The notes beneath the pieces were generated by a model. That model worked only from the letters and a program-made list of their open reading frames with translations. It was not told the DNA's origin and made no database searches. Shown in pieces: positions 1-7,050 of a stretch of DNA of 10,377 bases; position 1 is the stretch's first letter, and the number at the start of each line of letters is the position of its first letter. Source of the DNA: Baffinella frigidus (Eukaryota > Cryptophyceae > Cryptomonadales > Baffinellaceae); contig MU646497.1 in assembly GCA_026770585.1 (NCBI GenBank), positions 518,053 through 528,429 on the forward strand, written 5' to 3'. The position numbers were made by a program, and so were the translations under genes.

Positions 1-603
1 ACGGTGAACGACCTCGAACCCTGGCTGGAAGGGTTCAACAGCTGGATGTCCCAAGCGAACCCCAGCTGCGCGTACATCGGCTTCTCTCCTCTGGCCGGCA
101 TCCGGACGCCGGCGGTGATCGCCGGAGCCCACGAGTACATGAAGAACGCCCGCACCGAATCCCTCCTCAACGACCGCCGCTACAAGAAGGTGGGCGAGCC
201 GGGTGAGGGCCCAGACAACATGGCGATGGTCCTTCTGCAGAAGGAGATCTAGTTCTTCATCATCATCTGCCGCAAATTCAAGTGCTGGGAGCAGTACTTC
301 GCGTCCGTCGCCAACTACACCACCAACTGCGGCACCAACGCTTTCCTCAAGATCATCGAGCACAGCAACGCCCTTCTGCTCGTCTCGGGCGACAAGGACG
401 ACGCGGTACTAGCCTGGATACGTACCTTCCTCGGGCGCTTCGAGGGCAACGAGGAGCCTGCGCACCACTACATCGGCCTTCAGATCGACTACGACCGGGA
501 CGCGGGACGCCTCAAGTTACATCAAACGGAGTTCACCGAGGAGCTTCTACGCGACCAACGCCTCGCCGACTGCAACCCCGTCAACGTTCCCATGGAGCCG
601 TAG
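1..603 (+). pseudogene. Ty1/copia-like reverse transcriptase remnant, 5'-truncated by the window, in-frame stop
   Basis: One reading frame runs from the window edge to TAG at 601-603, broken only by TAG at 250-252. The part after the break (about residues 130-200 of the frame) follows the order seen downstream of the catalytic site in copia reverse transcriptases (RVT_2): a hydrophobic strand LLLVSGD, a helix ending in FLGRFEG, then YIGLQIDYD, a strand ending LKLHQ, a helix EFTEELL and a terminal VPMEP like the usual TPM. The expected YxDD aspartate pair just before LLLVSGD is not visible (the residues are EHSNA). The first 83 codons were not recognised. The codons are GC-rich like a real gene, unlike the repeats that follow, which begin almost at the stop. 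An inactive retrotransposon fragment is the best reading; family assignment rests on motif order only. Confidence 0.5.
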
Positions 604-618
604 TTGGAGCTATTATAC

Positions 619-882
619 TTCAACTATGGGATACCATGAGCCTCCTAAAGGCTGACTTGGGTTCGGTGCGTGGGCGGGCATGGTCACCAATTGGTATACC
701 TCCAAACACCCCAAGAGAACCACCCTGTATCCCCTCTTCACGAGCCTCTGCACTGGAGAGCGAAACGCGATCCGAAAGCAAATTTTTTTTCTCTGCAGTC
801 CTTTCTACGGAAGGGCGTGGCGTTGGGCTATGTTCGGGGCATTTAAAACCTAAAGGACCTAAATACCTAAAGGACTATCCTT
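619..882 (+). repeat. dispersed repeat, long copy, left arm of a long-range inverted repeat
   Basis: This stretch reappears in reverse complement at about 5757-6008, with small differences and gaps. Shared blocks include ACCAATTGGTATACC, the GAGCCTCTGCACTGGAGAGC block, the CTGCAG/CCTTTCTACGGAAGGGCGTG block and the tail AAACCTAAAGGACCTAAA. The right end carries the telomere-like 9-mer track typical of the family. No coding content was recognised. It begins within about 20 bp of the stop of the copia-like remnant, so the two may belong to one nested insertion complex. Confidence 0.75.
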
Positions 883-910
883 CTGCAGAAGGATGTTTGG
901 GGGCCTGAGT

Positions 911-1081
911 GATCCGAAAGGAAGCATGGCCTTTCTGCAGGATACGTTCCGGTGTCCGCCTATGGTGGGAGTTAAAAGAACCTAAAGGACCTAAAGGATC
1001 CGAAAGGAAGCATGGCCTTTCTGCAGGATACGTTCCGGTGTCCGCCTATGGTGGGAGTTAAAAGAACCTAAAGGACCTAAA
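911..1081 (+). repeat. two perfect tandem copies of an 86-bp telomere-tailed repeat
   Basis: Positions 911-996 and 997-1081 are identical by eye. Each begins GATCCGAAAGGAAGC, runs through TTCCGGTGTCCGCC and GTGGGAGTTAAAAG, and ends AACCTAAAGGACCTAAAG. Identity over a full unit indicates recent duplication, in contrast to the diverged copies on either side. The end of one unit joins directly to the start of the next, so the 9-mer track marks the unit boundary. Confidence 0.9.
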
Positions 1082-1082
1082 A

Positions 1083-1395
1083 AAGGAACCCCGATGAGGA
1101 TACCCTTTAGCCGGTTCTGCCGCGATCCTCTGTACCGGGGGGCTTGATGTGATCCGAAAGGAAGCATGGCCTTTCTACAGAACCAGTTCCGGTGTCCGCC
1201 TATGGTGGGAGTTAAAAGAAACTAAAGGACCTAAAGGACCTATAAATATGGCCTTTCTGCAGGATACGTTCCGGTGTCTGCCTATGTTGGGAACTCGAAG
1301 AACCTGAAGGACCTAAAGGACCTAAAGGTTTGCAGGATACGTTCCGGTGTCCGCCTATGTTGGGAGCTCGAAGAACCTAAAGGACCTAAAGGAGG
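1083..1395 (+). repeat. further forward copies of the telomere-tailed repeat
   Basis: Three diverged copies follow: about 1151-1240, 1248-1329 and 1330-1395. Each contains TTCCGGTGTCCGCC or a one-base variant, then CCTATGKTGGGA, and ends in AACCTRAAGGACCTAAAGG. The block 1090-1216, including ACCCTTTAGCCGGTTCTGCC, matches 6235-6355 in reverse complement. The remaining 1396-1589 has no copy elsewhere in the window that I could see and no recognisable gene; it contains a short GC dinucleotide run near 1525. Confidence 0.8.
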
Positions 1396-1589
1396 AGCTA
1401 ATCTGCAGGGGTACGGCAGGTGTTCAATGAGCAGGGAGGAAGGGAAAGGCCTGGGCGCGGAAGCCGGACGGCTCATCATGCGCACAGCTGGAAGGCGCGA
1501 CGGATGTGCACGCTCGATCGGGAGCGCGCGCGCGCATACAGCGGTGCTGCTCCGGATTTCGAGGAACTAATCTGCAGGGGTCAACACAC

Positions 1590-3615
1590 CCTAAAATCTA
1601 CACCCTACTCCCTACACCCTACACCCTACAACCCTGAACCCCAAACCCTAAACCCTGAGCCCTAAGCCCAAAACCCTGAACCCTGATTTCCAAACCCTAA
1701 GCCCCAAGCCCTAAACCTCAAAACCTGAACCCTGAACCCTAAAACCCAAGCCCTGATCCCTGAACCCTGAACCCGAAACCCGAAACTCGAAACTCTAAAC
1801 CCCTGATCCTGAACCTCAAACCCTGAACCCTGAACCCTCAACATGAATCCCAAAACCCAAAACTTAAAACCTCAACCCTAAACCCTAAAATCTATACCCT
1901 ACACCCTACACTCTGAAACCTAAACCCTAAACCCTAAACCCTGGACCCTATGACCTAAACTCCAAACCCTAAACCCTGGATCCTACAACCTAAACTCTAA
2001 GCCCTACACCATGGACCCTGAACCCTAAACCTTAAACCCTAAACCTTAAACCCTAAACCCTGAACCCTAAACCCTAAACCCTAAACCCTAAACCCTAAAC
2101 CCTAAACCTTAAACCCTGAACCAAAACCCCGAAACATAAAACATGAACCCTAAAAGCTCAACCCTGAAATCTACACCCTACACCCTGCACCCTGATCCCT
2201 AAACCCTAAGCCCTGAACCCTGAACCCTAAACCGAAAACCCTAATCCCTCAACCCTCAACCCTCAACCCTAAACCCTCAACCCTCAACCCTCAACCCTCA
2301 ACCATGAACCCTCAACCCTAAAACCCAAACTTTAACCCCCAAACCCGGAACCCTAAACCCTCAACCCACAACCCTACAACCCAAACCCTAAACCCTGAAC
2401 CCTGAACCTAAGCCCCACAACCTAAAACCTAAACCTTAAACTCTAACCCCTGAAATCTACATCCTGCACCCTGCACACTGAATCCTGAACCCTGAACCCT
2501 GAACCCTATGCCCTAAACCCTAAACCCAAAACCCTGAATTTTAAACCCTCAACCACAAGCCCTAAACCCTGAAACCTCAATCATCAACCCTAAAACCTTA
2601 GCCCTGAAATCCTGAACCCTAAAACATAAACCATCAACCTTAAAACCCTGAACCCTACACCCTAAACCCTGAACCCTGAACCCTAAACCTTGAACCCTCA
2701 ACCTGAACCCGTCAACCTCAACCCTACACCCTAAACCCTAAACCCTAAAATTTACACGCTACACGCTAAACCCTAAACCCTAAACCCTAACCCTGAACCC
2801 TATGCCCTACACCCTATACCCCAAAACCTGAATCCTAAACCCTCAACCCTAAGCCCTAAACACTAAACCCTGAACCCTGAACCCTCAAACCCAAGCCCTG
2901 AACCTTGAACCCTGAACCCTGAACCCTGAACCCTGAACCCTGAAAACTAAACCAATAATCCCAAACCCTAAAATCTAAACCCTAAACCCTTATCCCTAAA
3001 CCCTAAAACCTAAACTTTAACACCTAAACTCTAAACCCTGATCCCTAAACCCTAAACCCTACAACCCTAGACCCTGAAGCCTATGCACTAAACCCTAAAC
3101 CCTAAACCCTGAATCCTAAATCCTAAACCCTGAACCCTAAACCCTAAACCCTGAAACCTAAACCCTAAACCCGAAAACCTGAACCCTAAACCCTAAACCC
3201 TTAACCCTTAACCCTAAACCTAAACCACAAACCCTAAACCCTGACCCTAAACCCTAGATCTTAAACCCCAAACCCCAAACCCTAATCTGTACACCCTAAA
3301 CCCTCAATTCTCAACCCTCAACCCTACACCTCAAAAACTGAACTTTAAACCCTAAACAATAAACCCTGAACCCCAAACCCCGAACCCTGAAACCCTACAC
3401 CCTAAGCCCGAAACTCTAACCCCTAAACCCTGAAACCCAAACCACATAAACCAAACCCCAAATCCCAAACCCTGAACTCTAAAGCCTAAAGCCTAAAGCC
3501 TAAAGCCTAAAGCCTAAAGCCTAAAGCCTAAACCCTAAACCCTGAACCCTAAACCCTAAACCCCAAACCCTAAACCCTAAACCCTGAATCCTAATTCCAA
3601 AACCCCAAACCCTTC
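1590..3615 (+). repeat. interstitial telomere-like array, degenerate (CCCTAAA)n, about 2.0 kb
   Basis: The stretch is almost entirely heptamers of the CCCTAAA type with many variants: CCCTGAA, CCCTCAA, CCCTACA and frequent 6- or 8-mers. Perfect runs of CCCTAAA are short (for example around 2055-2105). The G-strand is TTTAGGG, the telomere repeat of plants, many algae and dinoflagellates. It has other sequence on both sides, so it is not a chromosome end. No gene lies here; open frames through it are low-complexity. Confidence 0.9.
3484..3532 (+). repeat. homogenised block of seven GCCTAAA heptamers inside the array
   Basis: Seven consecutive copies of GCCTAAA occur without error, whereas this variant is rare elsewhere in the array. 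A local pure block of a variant heptamer points to slippage or unequal exchange after the array became interstitial. Confidence 0.9.
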
Positions 3616-3773
3616 ATGGGAAGGGGAGGGCGCACCTTGAGCGCGTTGTAGACGGTCTTTTTGACGTTTTGAGTACCAGAGCTCTTACTCAAATGCATTG
3701 TATGGCGAACCGAGATAGGACGATTCAGGCAGAGGAGGACGGGCACCTTGTCGGAACAGCCTTTAGACTTCTG
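3616..3773. other. unique spacer between telomere-like array and dispersed repeat
   Basis: No gene is assigned. The minus strand is open from about 3775 to 3594 and includes residues such as KTVYNALKVRPPLP, which look coding-like in composition. I recognise no family, and the frame is short enough to arise by chance. It could be an exon fragment. Confidence 0.3.
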
Positions 3774-3920
3774 GGTCCTTTAGGTCCTTTAGGTTTGAAT
3801 TTCGCCCAACATAGCCCAACGACACGCCGTTCCGTAGAAGGGATCTGCAGAGAAAGCATGTTTGCTTTCAGATCGCGTTTCGCTCTCCATTGCAGAGGCT
3901 CGTGAAGAGGGGATACAGGG
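3774..3920 (-). repeat. dispersed telomere-tailed repeat, reverse copy between arrays
   Basis: It starts with GTCCTTTAGGTCCTTTAGG, the reverse of the forward tail, then GCCCAACATAGCCCAACG, CGTTCCGTAGAAGGGAT, CTGCAGAGAAAGCATG, CGCGTTTCGCTCTCC and ends GAGGGGATACAGGG. The same order is found at 5757-5910 and 6086-6210, and in reverse complement at about 735-870. Open frames crossing these copies are artefacts of the shared repeat. Confidence 0.85.
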
Positions 3921-4292
3921 CCGCCCGATCAAGATTTGCCCCGCACGCGCAAGATCGCTGCGTTTCTACTTGAGCTGAGGCATGTTAGGTTAGGTGTCAC
4001 CCCAAACACCAAACACCAAGCCCCAAACCCTATTCCTCGTCCCTGGGGCGTCCCTAGAGCTCCGCGCCAATGTGAAAAGTACTTGTGATAATTTCAACCC
4101 CCACCATTGACGGACACCGAAACTTATCCTGCGGGTGCTTCGGTGCTTTGGTGCTTTGTATTACACTCACATCGAAGGCCACGCCCACCTCACTCTTGAG
4201 GGGATGGGAACGATCTACGGATGAGCTCCCCGATCCTACCTACTTTTTGTTGCAAATGAGGTACTTCGAATACACGAACCAAGACACCAAAA
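3921..4292. other. unique DNA, nothing recognised
   Basis: About 370 bp without a recognisable gene. It includes a weakly telomere-like patch near 4000-4030 and GGTGCTTCGGTGCTTTGGTG near 4133. A 73-codon open frame (4085-4306) ends inside the next telomere-like array and shows no known motif. Confidence 0.4.
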
Positions 4293-4566
4293 AACCTAAA
4301 CCCTAAACCCTCAATCCTAAACCCTAAACCCTAAACCCTAAACCCTAAACCCTTAACCCTAAACCCCAAACTATCAACCCTCAACCCTGAACCCTGAAAC
4401 CTGAACCCTGAACCCTGAACCCTCAACCCTCAACCCTCAATCCTCAACCCTCAACCCTCAACCCTCCACCCTCAACCCTCGACCCTCGACCCTCGACCCT
4501 CAATCCTCAACCCTCAACCCTAAACCCAGAAACCTAAACCCTCAACCCTCAACCCTGAACCCTAAA
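4293..4566 (+). repeat. second interstitial telomere-like array
   Basis: It opens with near-perfect CCCTAAA copies, then passes into blocks dominated by CCCTCAA and CCCTGAA, with three CCCTCGA in a row near 4475-4500. Its orientation is the same as the first array. It is interrupted at 4567 by the inverted-repeat element and resumes at 5210, so it and the third array may once have been continuous. Confidence 0.9.
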
Positions 4567-5209
4567 GCCGTTTTTTTGAGCGGGCTGATCTGAATAACGG
4601 TCATCTCAAAAATTCTAACTGGCCGGAGATCCTTAGGATTTCCCTTAAGCCCAAAATTCTAACTGGCTGGAAATAATTTTGAAAAAGACTTAAAATTGTA
4701 AGAGGCCCTCACAATTTTAAGTCTTTTTGTAAAGCGCGAATTGTTTTTTTCGGGAGGCGGGCCCGTCATTCAAACGGCCATTACTCCTCGACCCCTGGGC
4801 CAAATCAATTGATCTTTGGATGGACTTCCTAGGATAGTGTCCTCTTTCGATCTGTGTATATACTTTCTCCAGATAAAGTTTCACCCGGATTTACTCAGCC
4901 AGAGCTAGACACCGGAAGGGCTGCGCAGAAGCCAAAGCAAATTTCTGGGTCGCAGGAATCCGTCTCATCACCGTCTCAGCAGGGCCGTACCTCGCGAACG
5001 GGACCCAGAGCGTGCAGGTAGAATCGTCGATCCTGTTGCCAACTTTCCGCGCTGCTTCCAGCCAAACCGGTTCAGCCCCTGTCCCCCCACTGCCCGCAAA
5101 AAAACTGACCCAAATCTCCCCCCTCCCCCCTTGGAGAGTCTCGATTTTTTTGGACCTTGAGATGACCGTTTATACAGGTTATTTGGATCAGGCGGCTCAG
5201 AAAACCGGC
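4567..5209. mobile_element. 643-bp terminal-inverted-repeat element inserted in telomere-like array
   Basis: The left end (4567-4609) and the reverse complement of the right end (5157-5209) match: both start GCCG, pass through GAGC.G.CTGATC and AATAAC, and end GGTCATCTCAA. The right arm carries a 10-bp insertion and there are several mismatches. Both flanks are telomere-like heptamers (CTAAA before, TCTAAACCC after), so a target duplication is plausible but cannot be told from the array. No transposase is encoded; the longest frame (5012-5221) is unremarkable. It looks like an old non-autonomous DNA transposon. The interior has an 18-bp hairpin and a direct repeat of AAAATTCTAACTGGC at 4609 and 4653. 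Confidence 0.7.
4682..4728. repeat. perfect 18-bp hairpin inside the TIR element
   Basis: The arms 4682-4699 and 4711-4728 are perfect reverse complements (AAAAAGACTTAAAATTGT) around an 11-nt loop. The position is internal, so it is not the end of the larger element. It could be a nested smaller insertion or a structural part of the element. Confidence 0.9.
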
Positions 5210-5465
5210 TCTAAACCCTAAAAACTAAACCCTACGCACTAAACACCCAACACGAAACCCTAGACCCTAAACCCTAAACCCTAGACCCTAAACCCTGAAT
5301 CCTAGACCCTAAACCCTAAAACCTAAACCCAAACCCCGAAAAAACCTCAACTCCAAACCCTCAACTCTCAACCCCAAACCCTGAACCTCAAAACCTAAAC
5401 ATTAAACCCTAAACCCTAAACCCTAAACCCTGAACCCTAAAACCTAAACCCTCAACCCTAAATCC
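5210..5465 (+). repeat. third interstitial telomere-like array
   Basis: The CCCTAAA heptamers resume immediately after the TIR element, including CCCTAGA variants (5255-5310) and CCCTCAA patches. Orientation is unchanged. The unrelated 5466-5562 that follows has no gene or repeat I can name. Confidence 0.9.
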
Positions 5466-5562
5466 TGTACCAGGATAGGGTATTCCAACCTTGTGACTGT
5501 GCAAACTTCGCAGAGTTACGTGACCAATCAACAAAACTTACTACACAAATCCTGACCAAGGT

Positions 5563-5756
5563 CTTCCTTTAGGTCCTTCAGGTTCTTCGAGCTCCCAGAA
5601 TAGGACACCGGATTTCGTTATTTAGGTCCTTTAGGTTTTAATTTCTTCCAACATATGCCAACGACACGCCGTTCCGTAGAAGGAATCTGCAGAAACCCCC
5701 TCCTTCAGGTCCTTGAGGTTGTTCGAGCTCCCACTATAGGCGGACACCGGAACTTT
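5563..5756 (-). repeat. reverse cluster of telomere-tailed repeats, proximal copies
   Basis: Partial copies are stacked here. The blocks 5563-5615 and 5700-5755 both hold GTTCTTCGAGCTCCC or close variants followed by GGACACCGG, the reverse of the tail of the forward repeats at 1248-1395. The block 5618-5695 holds TTTAGGTCCTTTAGGTTTTA and GCCAACGACACGCCGTTCCG. Each copy begins with the TTTAGGTCC track. Confidence 0.8.
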
Positions 5757-6008
5757 AGGTCCTTTAGGTCCTTTAGGCTTTAATTTCTCCCAACATATGC
5801 CAACGACACGCCCTTCCGTAGAAAGGACTGCAGAGAAAGCATTTTTGCTTTCACATCGCGTTTCGCTCTCCAGTGCAGAGGCTCGTGAAGAGGAGATACA
5901 GGGTGGCTCTCTTGGGGTGGGTGAAGGTATACCAATTGGTTGCCATGCTCACACACACACCGAACCCAAGTCAGCCTTGATGAGGCTCCTAGTATCCCAT
6001 GGTTGAAC
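5757..6008 (-). repeat. dispersed repeat, long copy, right arm of the long-range inverted repeat
   Basis: This is the reverse complement of about 619-868, in the same order of blocks: TTTAGGTCCTTTAGG, CGCCCTTCCGTAGAAAGGAC, CGCGTTTCGCTCTCCAGTGC, GAGGCTCGTGAAGAGG, GGTATACCAATTGGT, and a terminal AGTATCCCATGGTTGAA. A CA dinucleotide run near 5950 is specific to this copy. No genuine coding was recognised. Confidence 0.75.
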
Positions 6009-6414
6009 TTTAGGTTTGAAATGCTCCCAACACAGCCCAACGACACGCTCTTGCGTGAAAAGGACTGCGAAGAAAGCATTTTTGCTTTAGGTCCTTTAGG
6101 TTTTAATTTCGGCCAACATAGCCCAACGACACGCCGTTCCGCAGAAGGGATCAGCAGAGAAAACATGTTTGCTTTCGGATCTCGTTTCGCTCTCCAGTGC
6201 AGAGGCTCGTTCCTTTGGGTTCTTCAGGTTCTTCGAGCTCCCAACATAGGCGGACACCGGAACTTGTTCTGTAGAAACGCCGTGCTTCCTTACGGATCAC
6301 ATCCAGGCCCCCCTGTACAGAGGATCGCGGCAGAACCGGCTAAAGGGTATCCTCAAACGGGCGCTGATCCTTTAGATTTTTCAGATTTCGTTATTTAGGT
6401 CCTTTAGGTTATTT
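6009..6414 (-). repeat. reverse cluster of telomere-tailed repeats, distal copies
   Basis: The block 6086-6210 repeats the unit at 3774-3905. The block 6235-6355 is the reverse complement of 1090-1216, sharing CATAGGCGGACACCGGAAC and GGCTAAAGGGTATCCTC. The last TTTAGGTCCTTTAGG lies near 6395-6410, directly before the promoter region of the FIST gene. Confidence 0.8.
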
Positions 6415-6420
6415 CAGAAA

Positions 6421-6543
6421 GGCTTTGACCCAATATATGTGCCGTCGTTGGCAATATATGTGCATGCACATATATTTGCCGCTTGTACATATATTTCTCA
6501 CAGGAGGCCGAGCGAGCGAACGAGCTCCCTCGCTTGTTCGAGG
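6421..6543 (+). promoter_or_regulatory. putative promoter and 5' leader of the FIST gene, with a perfect 24-bp palindrome
   Basis: Only about 125 bp separate the last dispersed repeat from the ATG at 6544. Within it AATATATG (or its reverse) occurs three times, near 6432, 6453 and 6485, giving AT-rich TATA-like blocks in otherwise GC-rich DNA. Positions 6453-6476 form a perfect palindrome centred on TGTGCATGCACA. Placement just upstream of the signal-peptide start suggests a core promoter or a dimer-binding site, but no transcription data are available. Confidence 0.35.
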
Positions 6544-7050
6544 ATGCGGCACGTCGTCGTGGTTCTCCTGGCAGCGCTCGCCGCCCCTCTGTCAGCCTGG
6601 ACGCCCTCGCCAGCCTCCCATTTTCGCCTGGGCGCGAGAGCCGGCGGGACGGCCGGGGTGTGCTCTGCCCCGCTCCGAGCCGGCTCCCACGCTCGCACAC
6701 CACGGTTCGGTGGTGTGCGGAGCCTCCTCGCCAAGAATGTGGATCTCGATGACGGGGATGACTGGGCGAAAGGCGATATCACCAACCTGCTGAGCAACAA
6801 CGCGCCCGCGCCCGCCGCGAAAGGAAGCGAGGCCCCCAAGGACACCGACACGCTGCTGGGCACCGGACAGCACTTTTCGCCGCAGCTCGGCGAGGCCATC
6901 GAGAAGGCGGTTAAAGACGCAGCCGCCGGCGTGCCTATGTCGACCGTTCCTGCGTTGGCCATCGTCTTCTTCTCGTCCCAGTACTCGGAGGGCGGCTACG
7001 GGCGCGTTCTTCCAGTGCTGCTCCGTGCCATGGCCATGCACGGCGGCAAG
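6544..7050 (+). CDS. FIST gene exon 1: leader plus start of FIST_N
   Basis: 169 codons ending at AAG|GTGCCC. After the leader an acidic linker (residues 67-105, DLDDGDDW and a Pro/Ala-rich patch) precedes the domain. Beyond 7050 the same frame stays open to TGA at 7177-7179 but turns Arg/Pro-rich and loses the FIST pattern, which marks intron 1. Confidence 0.75.

Noticed and set aside
282-908. 208-codon plus-strand frame in a second phase over the copia-like remnant
   Set aside because: It is Arg/Pro-rich, overlaps the frame with family likeness, and continues into dispersed repeat; a shadow frame.
911-1395. CRISPR-like repeat-spacer array
   Set aside because: The repeats are whole 85-90 bp units joined directly or separated by irregular lengths, with no short constant repeat and unique spacers; the context is eukaryotic.
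1590-3615. A genuine chromosome end
   Set aside because: The array is degenerate and flanked on both sides by other DNA, and perfect TTTAGGG runs are short. It is interstitial.
3594-3775. Possible minus-strand exon with coding-like residues
   Set aside because: About 60 open codons without a family motif, ending in the telomere-like array; chance cannot be excluded.
5780-6398. Open frames on both strands over the reverse repeat cluster, with Lys/Pro/Gly repeats
   Set aside because: The same frames recur in every copy of the dispersed repeat and are set by the CCTAAAGGA track, not by coding selection.
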